Shown in pieces: positions 54,913-62,855 of a stretch of 64,000 nt of DNA (position 1 is the first letter of the stretch; each line of letters opens with the position of its first letter). The position numbers and the translations under genes were made by a program. Under the pieces are notes generated by a model that worked only from the letters and a program-made list of their open reading frames with translations, searched no databases and was not told the DNA's origin. Where the stretch lies: contig CANJTS010000004.1 in the NCBI GenBank assembly GCA_947477655.1, positions 62,001 through 126,000 of the forward strand. Direction: 5' to 3'. The DNA is from CAILUG01 sp903844415. GTDB taxonomy: Bacteria; Pseudomonadota; Gammaproteobacteria; Pseudomonadales; Pseudohongiellaceae.

Positions 54913-55877
54913 TGACAGCAATGATAAATTGGAAAAGTCTGACAGGTATTCAAGAAAATTTGCTAACCCTCAAACCTAAGTTTTTTTTAGTGCTTTTCTT
55001 ATATTATTGCTGCAACAGCAGTAGTGCGCTAGCACAGGACGTCGCCGCTAAACCCCTGATACTTGTCGCTATGGCACCTATCTATCAGTTAACACAAGGC
55101 CTGCTAAAGGATACTGACCTCGATTTGCAACTGTTACCAGAATCTCCCCGCTCCATGGAAGCCCAACGTACTGTTTTTACGCGGCAGGCTGAAAATTATG
55201 CTGAGATTTTTCAGGCTGCAGATGTGGTTATTAGTATTGGAAAAATCTGGCCAGGGGATCCGTTTTACACCACAGCACGTGATTTCAACGTGCGGGTGGT
55301 GAATATCGATGCCAGCAAGCCCTGGTCGCATGAACTCGATGGTGTTGCAGTCGCAGATTCACCCGTTAGCCACCAGCTATCACCCTACTTTTGGCTCAGC
55401 TCTTCCAATGTCATCCGGGTGCTGGAAATAGTCGGTCATGATCTGCAACAACTTTACCCTGCAGAAGCTGCCACCATTAAGCAAAATCTTGTTTATGAAA
55501 AAGCCAGTTACGTAAATTTGAAAAACGATTTTGAACAACGCTTTATCGAAGTAGCCGACCCATTCGTGTTTGCACTCGCCGATGAGTTTGTGTATTTCAC
55601 CAGTGATATGGGCATTTTTGTTGACGATTATTTTGTCAAACAGGACATCGATTGGACACCAGAAGACTACAGTAAACTTACAACTTCTATAAAAAATTCA
55701 GGCGTTAAAGTTGTCATCCACAAATGGCAACCCACGGCAGAAATTCAACAAGCTATCACGGCCGGTGGTGCAACATTGGTTGTGCTCGACACTTTGGAAA
55801 CCACAGAAAATTTCAAGGCTGGGTTTGTGAAGAATTTTGACGCGGTGTTGGCTGCGCTGCTAAAAGCCGGCAACTAA
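54912..55877 (+). CDS. Second, divergent substrate-binding protein of the metal ABC operon
   Basis: A 321-residue exported protein of the same cluster A-I fold (ADVVISIGKIWPGDPF, SPYFWLSSSNVIRVLEIV, VKVVIHKWQPTAEIQQAI). At the places where ZnuA-like proteins have metal-binding His, it has R80 (SPRSMEA), Y159 (SPYFWL) and A223 (ALADEFVYF). So it probably does not hold a free ion in the usual way. It may bind a chelated metal or act as a sensor or partner of the first binding protein. The ATG at 54912 overlaps the permease stop by one base; GTG 54909 is an alternative. Confidence 0.82.
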   Translation: MTAMINWKSLTGIQENLLTLKPKFFLVLFLYYCCNSSSALAQDVAAKPLILVAMAPIYQLTQGLLKDTDLDLQLLPESPRSMEAQRTVFTRQAENYAEIFQAADVVISIGKIWPGDPFYTTARDFNVRVVNIDASKPWSHELDGVAVADSPVSHQLSPYFWLSSSNVIRVLEIVGHDLQQLYPAEAATIKQNLVYEKASYVNLKNDFEQRFIEVADPFVFALADEFVYFTSDMGIFVDDYFVKQDIDWTPEDYSKLTTSIKNSGVKVVIHKWQPTAEIQQAITAGGATLVVLDTLETTENFKAGFVKNFDAVLAALLKAGN

Positions 55878-55984
55878 TTTAATTACCTACTGGTTCATAT
55901 ATTAGCAGGCTCAAAATTTCTAGAATAACTTATCTTTTTACCCGCACAAAAACTCCGCATAAAAATTATTCATAAAAGCACTGC

Positions 55985-56016
55985 ATAAAAAACCCGCATA
56001 AATGCGGGTTTTTTTA
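55985..56016. terminator. Bidirectional rho-independent terminator
   Basis: CCCGCAT (55993-55999) pairs with ATGCGGG (56002-56008), flanked by A-rich sequence on the left and seven T on the right. It serves the metal operon and the converging DUF6152 gene. Confidence 0.85.
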
Positions 56017-56036
56017 CCTTAATGTAGCTTAAATAA

Positions 56037-56426
56037 TCAACGCGGAACTAATCCCAAGCGTGGATTAATCTTAGTGCCATCGCCCAGTGTTGCTTCGATC
56101 ATCGCTGCAGCAGGCCGCCCGTCTTTCATTGGATTGGCCGTGACAGTTATTTTGCTACCAATCGGCAGGGTGCTTTTGCGAATGCCGGAACGCATCAGAG
56201 TGGTAGGACCTTCGGCTTCAAAACCCCATGTGCTGACAGTACCGTCTGCTGCTGTTACATCCACTATCAGCCAGGAATGCGGATTGGTGTATTGAAATTC
56301 CTTGATGGTGCCAGTCATCGTAACGGTTTGTTTTTCGTCGAACATGGCAGTGGAATGATGAGCAAGCAACGGCGCAGCACTTAGCAAGGTGCTGGTGATG
56401 ACGAGTAAGTTGAAAGTGTTACGCAT
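56037..56426 (-). CDS. DUF6152 family protein, separate-gene form
   Basis: A 129-residue exported DUF6152 protein. The signal peptide ends PLLA, with a mature start HHSTAMFDEKQ. Pattern: MTGTIKEFQYTNPHSWLIVD, VSTWGFEAEGPTTL, GSKITVTANPMKDGRP. The ATG at 56426 has GGAG at seven bases; a TTG at 56438 is unlikely. It lies 121 bp downstream of the gene at 56548-57450, whose product resembles the C-terminal half of the DUF6152 fusion at 9687-10796. The two are likely one operon and may form a complex. Confidence 0.85.
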   Translation of the reverse strand: MRNTFNLLVITSTLLSAAPLLAHHSTAMFDEKQTVTMTGTIKEFQYTNPHSWLIVDVTAADGTVSTWGFEAEGPTTLMRSGIRKSTLPIGSKITVTANPMKDGRPAAAMIEATLGDGTKINPRLGLVPR

Positions 56427-56547
56427 GATTGTCTCCAATGAGCCGATTCGTGATGTTATTTTTCCAGATTTAATCTGGTATTACCTGCTTGCATATATTC
56501 AGTTAGTGAGTTGTTGCGACCATACACATGGGAATAACTGTAATTTT

Positions 56548-57450
56548 CTAATTATCAAATTCAAAATCGGTAAACTGAGTAGAGCCGTCATCCTGCTCCT
56601 GCACATCGTTGTTCTGGTTGTCGAAGCAATACCAGTAATGCACCCGCAAGAGTTTTTCTGGATCGGTCAGTTTGTTATATGTTTTAACGGTGTACCACGC
56701 TTCCGTCAAGGTGACAGGGTCATAGGCCCACACTTGTGAAACCAAGGTGTTGTCGTCGGTTTTGCGCATTATTTCCACCAATTCTATCTGCGCAGAATAA
56801 TCCGGTTGGCCACGTTGATACATACCTTCACGCAATTGGTTAGTGTGGATTACCAGTGCACCATTGGACCAAAACCCAATGGAATCACCATCAAACGTTG
56901 CAAAACGATCTTCCGCAGGTAAATGTTCGCGGCCATCGGTATAGATGCGGCGGTTTTCGGCGGCAACTTCATTCATTAACCAAGTTTGATTGGGGGTTAC
57001 TGCGTATTCACGTAAAAATGGTTCGGAAATTCCACGTGGTGCGCCCGGAGGTTCGCACTTTCCCAGGGGATCGAACTCGATACCTTTATTACGCGCTTCT
57101 ATTCGCGCCACCATTTTTTCATAATACTCCGGCAGCAGTTTGGCCGATGGCAGATCAGTAGCGCCTTGGGTGTAATCGAACGGTAGACCTGCAGCAGTAA
57201 ATCCCACTGAGTAGATGCCACTCCAGTCGGGCAAGGTGTCGTAAGTCAGCGCAGCGCCGCTATTGGTTTGGGTTTTGAGATAGGCATAAAGCGCTTCTGC
57301 GGTGGTATGTTGTTTACCAAGTTCAATCATGGCCAAACGGTCTGCATCAGCTGCAGGGAGCTGGGCGTTTGCAGTTTGATAACCGGTCAAGAGTACCAAT
57401 AGGGCCAAGGCTGAACTTGAGTGAAAAATGCGCGTCATCGTGTTAATCAT
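56548..57450 (-). CDS. Secreted protein of unknown function, partner of DUF6152
   Basis: A 300-residue protein with a signal peptide (ending ANAQ). The body includes LPDWSGIYSVGFTAAGLPFD, CEPPGAPRGISEPF, ENRRIYTDGREHLPAEDRFA, TFDGDSIGFWSNGALVIHTNQL and a C-terminal acidic tail. The pattern of C-x-PxGxPR, then IxxDGR and GxW..ALVIxT, parallels the C-terminal domain of the 9687-10796 fusion. No catalytic motif is evident. AAGGA lies upstream of the ATG. It is co-directional with the downstream DUF6152 gene. Confidence 0.75.
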   Translation of the reverse strand: MINTMTRIFHSSSALALLVLLTGYQTANAQLPAADADRLAMIELGKQHTTAEALYAYLKTQTNSGAALTYDTLPDWSGIYSVGFTAAGLPFDYTQGATDLPSAKLLPEYYEKMVARIEARNKGIEFDPLGKCEPPGAPRGISEPFLREYAVTPNQTWLMNEVAAENRRIYTDGREHLPAEDRFATFDGDSIGFWSNGALVIHTNQLREGMYQRGQPDYSAQIELVEIMRKTDDNTLVSQVWAYDPVTLTEAWYTVKTYNKLTDPEKLLRVHYWYCFDNQNNDVQEQDDGSTQFTDFEFDN

Positions 57451-57653
57451 AGGCGAGTCCTTATTCTTATGGTGTACAGGTGCGGGCGAGTATATGAGTC
57501 TTGCTGCCCTGTTGGCTAGTCTCCGCAGCTAAGGTTTGAAATTTACTCTTCCAACCATACACATGGTCATGGTCAATAGATGGTTCAAGTAAGACTTTCC
57601 AAGGCCGCTTGGCAGCCCGTATAGTGCCCACCTGTTTATGCAATCCACAGCTT

Positions 57654-58469
57654 ATGCCAACTGAACTTTTCAAGCACTTGATTACCAAAACCAACGAGTC
57701 ACCCCTTGATGTACTAGCTCGTATCAGCACACTGCCCAAATTACGCATTAAAGATGCCATGGCCAAAGGGGCTGTGTGGCTCAAACGGGGCAGCAAGACC
57801 AAACGGGTACGGCGCTCAACCTATGCTCTGTCGATTGGTGATGAACTTAGCCTCTATTACAATCCACAGGTACTAGCCCTGATTCCTCCTCAACCGCAAT
57901 TATTAGCTGATGAAAAGCATTACAGTATTTGGCTCAAACCAGCAGGATTGTTGGCGCAAGGCAGTCAGGAAGGCGACCACTGCGCTTTGCTGAGAATCGT
58001 GGAGTTACAACTCAAACGCGAAGTTTTTCTAGTACATCGACTCGACAGGGAAGCAGCCGGTTTGATGTTGATTGCGCACACTAGCAAAGCAGCTGCGGCG
58101 TTATCCGCGTTATTTGCAGCAGAAGAAAGCCTTACCAAAATTAAAAAAATCTATCAGGTAGAAGTGCTGGGGCACTTACCAGAACATGGTGAAATTACTT
58201 TATCCATTGACGGCAAAAACGCCGTAAGTCGCTATAACCTTTTACATTACGACACGTTGACCAACCACAGCAGCGCGACAGTTCAATTGATCACAGGTCG
58301 CAAACACCAAATTCGGCGTCATTTCGCCGACAGTGGTTTCCCCGTCTTAGGCGATCCCCAATATGGCAGCAACAACAAAGACCCCCGCGGTTTGCAATTG
58401 TTTGCCGTGCAATTGGCGTTTACCTGCCCTCTCACCACACTAGAACGTCGTTACTGCTGGCAGAGATAG
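57654..58469 (+). CDS. RluA-family pseudouridine synthase
   Basis: A 271-residue RNA pseudouridine synthase. An S4-like N-terminal part (DVLARISTLPKLRIKDAMAKGAV) precedes the catalytic motif HRLDREAAGL with its Asp nucleophile. LITGRKHQIRRHFADSGFPVLGDPQYG is the conserved RluA C-terminal block. The substrate rRNA or tRNA position is not determinable; the protein is close to the RluA/YqcB-type short forms. ATG 57654 gives a normal family N-terminus; a TTG at 57609 is less likely. The upstream stretch carries no strong ribosome site. Confidence 0.88.
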   Translation: MPTELFKHLITKTNESPLDVLARISTLPKLRIKDAMAKGAVWLKRGSKTKRVRRSTYALSIGDELSLYYNPQVLALIPPQPQLLADEKHYSIWLKPAGLLAQGSQEGDHCALLRIVELQLKREVFLVHRLDREAAGLMLIAHTSKAAAALSALFAAEESLTKIKKIYQVEVLGHLPEHGEITLSIDGKNAVSRYNLLHYDTLTNHSSATVQLITGRKHQIRRHFADSGFPVLGDPQYGSNNKDPRGLQLFAVQLAFTCPLTTLERRYCWQR

Positions 58470-58538
58470 TGACACAACATGCATTACTTGTTGCTTGGCT
58501 AGGGTCGTGCAGACTTAAAGGCAATTTGTATTGCCTAT

Positions 58539-59462
58539 TCAGCTCAAGACTTCTATGGATGTTTTAACTGTAGTCCGTGATCTAAACCACTTGAGTACTA
58601 CCCGCTGCCACCAGATATAAAAGCCACTAACAAAAATGAAGGTAGGCAGAAAGCTGACAAATATCCACCCCCTGCGCACCCAAGCTCCTTCACCCAAACG
58701 AGCAAAATGTATAGTGCGGAAAAAACGTAACCAACTGTTGGGACGCTCAAAGTCGGTGAGATCCGTATCAAACCAGTCGATCATTGTGTCAACTATTTGC
58801 GGGAAACCCAGCTGAAAACCGGAAACTCCCCAGGCGAATAGCAACAGCAGCGACCAAAATCCGATCACGCTGTGTAATTGCCAGATAATACTTCTGCTGC
58901 TGCTGCGTTTGAGTATCAAGCCCTCATACCAACGCGCTCGTCCCTGCCACCAGATAAAAATACCGCTAAAACTCATCAACAAAAATATCAGCGCGCCCAG
59001 TCCGTTGACTTTTCTGCCCGTATTACCCTGCAATAAGTCGTCGTGAATATCGGCTAACCACTCCACTGCTTTTATCGGCCATGGATTGGAAACTCCGATA
59101 TCTTCCCCAGTGTATTGGTTGAAATAGTGGGGGAAAATTTGTTCGTCTTTTTTCAGCACTACATAAGTCGCTTGATTGGGTTCGTAGGCCGGAATCATAA
59201 AAGTCACTTCGTATCCTGGGTAGACTTGTGCAATTCTGGCATCGAGTGCATCGTCCTCCAAAGGAACCGCTTGAGTAGGTTCGAGCGTTCTAGGTTCAAA
59301 CATTTCATAGAAGGGAGATTTCAATAAGATGGCACTACCGCTGATACTGACCACTAACACATAAAAACCAACGCCTATGCCCAACCATAAATGAATTTGA
59401 AACAAAGTTTTTCTGAGCCAATGGGTGTGAGGAGCCAGAAGCCAGCGTTGCCAATTATTCAT
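58539..59462 (-). CDS. PepSY-associated inner-membrane protein
   Basis: A 307-residue PepSY_TM (PiuB-like) protein. Membrane helices occur at IHLWLGIGVGFYVLVVSISG, GLGALIFLLMSFSGIFIWW, FWSLLLLFAWGVSGF and WIFVSFLPTFIFVSGFYIWW, with a periplasmic PepSY-like domain between the first two. Conserved His (QIHLWLG, DIHDDLL, LHSVIGFWS, IHFARLGEG) suggest heme or electron transfer. Such proteins often act as ferric reductases in siderophore use, but no iron box was seen here. ATG 59462 fits the family; a longer frame to 59531 would add an odd Thr/Val leader over the tandem repeat. Confidence 0.83.
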   Translation of the reverse strand: MNNWQRWLLAPHTHWLRKTLFQIHLWLGIGVGFYVLVVSISGSAILLKSPFYEMFEPRTLEPTQAVPLEDDALDARIAQVYPGYEVTFMIPAYEPNQATYVVLKKDEQIFPHYFNQYTGEDIGVSNPWPIKAVEWLADIHDDLLQGNTGRKVNGLGALIFLLMSFSGIFIWWQGRARWYEGLILKRSSSRSIIWQLHSVIGFWSLLLLFAWGVSGFQLGFPQIVDTMIDWFDTDLTDFERPNSWLRFFRTIHFARLGEGAWVRRGWIFVSFLPTFIFVSGFYIWWQRVVLKWFRSRTTVKTSIEVLS

Positions 59463-59822
59463 ATAGTAAGAAAACCGAGTGAGGTTGAAAGTACAGCTGA
59501 TTGTAACAACAGTTGTAACAACAGCGGCCAAAATATCGTGTCAATAAGCGCCAAAATATTTTTAATATCCAACGACCTTTTTCATCACTAGAAAGGTGTG
59601 TCACAAACAAATATAAGGATATTCTGGAACCCATATTAAATATTTCGCCGGCGAAGTTGGTAGTAAAGTACTATCGGCATTTGATAGAGTCAGGCTTAGT
59701 GACTCAGACTGATACTCCGAAATTTTGGAGCGATTCAAACAGTATTTTAACAAACAGTCCGGCATCCAGAAAATCCGGATGCTTTCCACATTTTTTACTA
59801 CGGACCATAGGGGGTCTAATAA
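59463..59822. other. Divergent intergenic region, 360 bp
   Basis: This separates the PepSY gene (minus) and the amidohydrolase (plus). It contains a perfect 12-bp tandem repeat at 59501-59524 and a small hairpin (GCATCC 59762, GGATGC 59777). AGGGGGT before 59823 is the likely ribosome site of the amidohydrolase. No gene is seen. Confidence 0.5.
59501..59524. repeat. Perfect tandem 12-mer TTGTAACAACAG x2
   Basis: Two adjacent exact copies 39 bp upstream of the PepSY start. Each copy is itself near-palindromic (TTGTAACAA), so it may be a tandem operator. Confidence 0.55.
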
Positions 59823-61064
59823 ATGAACTCAAATTACAAAATTGGCGCTTTTATTAACATGTTAGGTGTGATGTTCACGCTAAGTGCAACTTCTGCGCTC
59901 GCTCAGGATATCGCTATCACTAACACTCGCATCATCGTCGGTAGTGGTCAGGTGATAGAGAATGGAACCATTATTGTGCGAGGCGGCAAGATCGATTCCG
60001 TTGTCGCTGGCTCGGCCAATAACGCCGAGGGTCTAACGGTCATTGATGCAACGGGCATGACGGCAATGCCAGGCTTCATCGATGGTCACAAACACATAAA
60101 TACGGGTCCAGATGAAAAGGGTCAGATGCAGTCGTTGCTGGAAGCTGGCTATACAACGATCCTTTCTGGTGGTGGCCCTGGCGATGGCAACATCACGCTG
60201 CGTGACCACATAAATTCAGGCCTGATCAATGGCCCGCGTGTCATCCCTTCTGAACGAGTCAACCTGCGCAGCACTCCTGAGGAGGCGAGGGCTGCAGTCC
60301 GCGCGATGGCAGCCAAAGGCATTATGCACACTGGTGAAATTGCTCTAACCCCAGAGCCAGCGCCACCACAAGCCGAGATGGAAGTAATTAAAGCCGTAGT
60401 TGATGAAGCTGCCAAGTTGGGGGTTCAAGTCAATGTTCATTCAGTTAGCACATCTGCAACAATTGCAGCTTTAGACGCGGGTGTACGGCGTTTTGTACAC
60501 ATACCAAACAAGGATTGGACCGGTATAGACGATGCGGCAAAGATTGCGGCAGCGGGGGCGATCGTAGCGGGCATGACTTCTTTTGGCGCACCTATCATCG
60601 ACCGCGAATCCCCCGCACCCGCACCAGTGCAGTTCCCGCAAGACAATTCCCCACGCTTCCGTGACGGCAAGCCTTGGCCTGAAGCTATTGCTGGTGCTAA
60701 CCGCGATCCTAAAGGGCGCGCTATTGGTAACGAGGCTGGGTACACAATTGTGAATGCGCGTCGAATTTGGGAGGCTGGCAATAATACGTTGTCGTATTCA
60801 ACTGATCAAAACTATGCGGATATCGTCGTGCTGGAACATGAGTTGAAGTCTTTAAGCGTGATGTTCTCGCAGGCAGACATTTTCAAGATTATGGGTCCTA
60901 ATTCTGCTGCCTATGTGGGTATGGGCAGCCAAATTGGAACACTAGAAGCGGGCAAACTCGCCGACATCATCCTGCTGGCAGGTGATCCTCGTGTAAATAT
61001 TTACGAGATGTTAAAGACTAAAGTTGTTCTTAAAGAAGGCAAGGTTGTTGTCGACAAGCGGTAG
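59823..61064 (+). CDS. Exported metal-dependent amidohydrolase
   Basis: A 413-residue amidohydrolase-superfamily protein with a signal peptide ending ALAQ. The metal site motif is GFIDGHKHIN (H89, H91), with later ligand regions VNVHSVS and FVHIPNKDW; the beta-sandwich closes with GTLEAGKLADIILLAGDPR. It resembles imidazolonepropionase-like or prolidase-like periplasmic hydrolases; the substrate is unknown. The middle has a Pro-rich insert (APAPVQFPQDNSP). ATG 59823 has AGGGGGT upstream. A hairpin follows. Confidence 0.88.
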   Translation: MNSNYKIGAFINMLGVMFTLSATSALAQDIAITNTRIIVGSGQVIENGTIIVRGGKIDSVVAGSANNAEGLTVIDATGMTAMPGFIDGHKHINTGPDEKGQMQSLLEAGYTTILSGGGPGDGNITLRDHINSGLINGPRVIPSERVNLRSTPEEARAAVRAMAAKGIMHTGEIALTPEPAPPQAEMEVIKAVVDEAAKLGVQVNVHSVSTSATIAALDAGVRRFVHIPNKDWTGIDDAAKIAAAGAIVAGMTSFGAPIIDRESPAPAPVQFPQDNSPRFRDGKPWPEAIAGANRDPKGRAIGNEAGYTIVNARRIWEAGNNTLSYSTDQNYADIVVLEHELKSLSVMFSQADIFKIMGPNSAAYVGMGSQIGTLEAGKLADIILLAGDPRVNIYEMLKTKVVLKEGKVVVDKR

Positions 61065-61091
61065 AGCCATGACGTTATCACCCAAACATAA

Positions 61092-61127
61092 ACACCCCAG
61101 TTAAGACGCTTTTTTGCACTGGGGTGT
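61092..61127. terminator. Hairpin between converging hydrolase genes
   Basis: A perfect 10-bp stem, ACACCCCAGT (61092-61101) and ACTGGGGTGT (61118-61127), with a 16-nt loop holding six T. It lies between the amidohydrolase and serine hydrolase stops, so it can serve both strands. Confidence 0.6.
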
Positions 61128-61222
61128 CCTTTGAGTTTGATACTGCAGCAGGCTCCGCTTTCCACAAAACTATCTTAGATCTTATGGCTGGTTCTAGTGA
61201 ACCGCTACACACCGTTTTTAAC

Positions 61223-62740
61223 TTAGTAACCAGCATTTTTTATTAAGCTGTTGAGCGTGGTAGTAATATAGTCGGTGTATTTAATGCTCCCACCTTCAAA
61301 TAGGTCATTTTTATTCATCAACATTGCATAGCTGGTACCCGTAGCCAATTGGACTACAACAGCGTTCGTACCGGGCAAATCCCCATCGTGACTGCCTATG
61401 TTGGTCAAACCACCTAGCGGCTTACCATTATTTATGCCGTCGTGACCAAAGGCATTGTTGGTATCAATCTTATACATGCCGGCAAAGGTTGCCATTGCTT
61501 TTGATGTCATAATTGAGGTCGCCGCAGCAAGGAAATTGGTTGAATTTACTGCTCCGTCTCGAATCGAAACCACTTTGCCGGGCTCGTAGAGGCTGTAACC
61601 CAACATGTTGGTCACGTAATTTGGCTCACGTGGATCTGCATTTTTAAGCAAACTGCTGGCTGCTTTGAAAGAATTGCTGGTCACCCCGATGGGCGTAAAA
61701 ATATAGTCATTAACATATGTTGTGTAAGATATGCCAGAAGCTTTCTCAACAATTAAACCCAGCAACATGTAGCCAAAATTGCTGTAACCCGCACCGGATG
61801 CGGGTGCAGAGCCGGGCGTGAAATCCAAGTCTGATTGCATAAAAAACTTTATGTCTTGTTCAAGAGTGGGTGGCGTGAGCAAACCAAGGGCGGCTTGAAT
61901 GATGGCTTCATGCTGCAGAGGTTCGCATGGATCACCTCTTTCCACGAGGGTTGCTCGTGTACCTGCATCTGCTATTTTATAGGCGTAGCAATTTAATAAT
62001 TGTCTGTTCCAGCCGCCTTGATGTGAGAGCAACTGCCCCACTGTAATTGTTTGTATACGCGCGTCTTTAGATGCAACCCACGTGCTGTCCACCCAGCACT
62101 TGTTTACATTAGATGTCGAGGTCGAGGGGGTACGACCAGAAGAACAGAAGACCTTGTCATCGATCGCTACTTTCCCAGCGGTTATAAGTTTTTGAATTGC
62201 TGCGCCTGTCACAGGTTTTACAATACTAGCACCCGTCAATAGCGCGTCTTTAAGTAGGGGAGTTGTCTTAGCGGCATCTTTATATCCAAAAGCCTTCTCG
62301 TACAGCACAACGTTGTCTTTCATAATTGTAAGGGTGGCTGCTGTAATTCCGTTCTTGTTCAGATAAGCGGGAATCCAAAATTCTATAGAGTTGTTTAATA
62401 AGTTTTGATTCTTTACCGATAAAGTTGCCTTCCTAACCTTGTCAGCACCAACATTAACGACGACATTTGTATAGGTAGTAGATCCAACGAGAACAGACGA
62501 CATAGCCAGTTGGCCATTGTCATATGTGTCGTAAGCGTTGAGCCCAGTGACTTTCCCGACGCTCACTACATCTTTCATACTTACAGTGGCTTCTACATCC
62601 CTATAAAAATCATTGCCAACTTTTACTACAGGTATGTATAAGACTTCAGTAGCAACATTGTAACTATCCTGCGCTATGGCTTGTCCGGTAAATAAAAGGT
62701 TTAAAACGATAACGGCTAGTAAATATTTCTTTTTCAACAT
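61223..62740 (-). CDS. Secreted serine hydrolase, beta-lactamase/esterase family, with extra N-terminal domain
   Basis: A 505-residue protein with a leader ending AIAQ. Residues about 30-100 form an extra beta-rich domain with two repeats of V..VG...Y..V...V (34-53 and 78-97). The hydrolase domain follows: SIVK (nucleophile S172, K175), YSN (319-321) in GAGYSNFGYMLLG, and HDG (451-453). This is the class C beta-lactamase-like fold used by esterases, D-aminopeptidases and penicillin-binding proteins; there is no sign that it confers resistance. Extra Cys pairs (C199, C215, C251, C272) suggest disulfides. Confidence 0.85.
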   Translation of the reverse strand: MLKKKYLLAVIVLNLLFTGQAIAQDSYNVATEVLYIPVVKVGNDFYRDVEATVSMKDVVSVGKVTGLNAYDTYDNGQLAMSSVLVGSTTYTNVVVNVGADKVRKATLSVKNQNLLNNSIEFWIPAYLNKNGITAATLTIMKDNVVLYEKAFGYKDAAKTTPLLKDALLTGASIVKPVTGAAIQKLITAGKVAIDDKVFCSSGRTPSTSTSNVNKCWVDSTWVASKDARIQTITVGQLLSHQGGWNRQLLNCYAYKIADAGTRATLVERGDPCEPLQHEAIIQAALGLLTPPTLEQDIKFFMQSDLDFTPGSAPASGAGYSNFGYMLLGLIVEKASGISYTTYVNDYIFTPIGVTSNSFKAASSLLKNADPREPNYVTNMLGYSLYEPGKVVSIRDGAVNSTNFLAAATSIMTSKAMATFAGMYKIDTNNAFGHDGINNGKPLGGLTNIGSHDGDLPGTNAVVVQLATGTSYAMLMNKNDLFEGGSIKYTDYITTTLNSLIKNAGY

Positions 62741-62855
62741 TGTTATTAGCTCCTAAAATAGAATTTCTGATCATGTTTTTTATTGATAATATGAATTTAG
62801 TAGGTAGCCGTAGAAAACAAATTAAACACCGCAGTTAAGTGGCTTTTAATAATAC

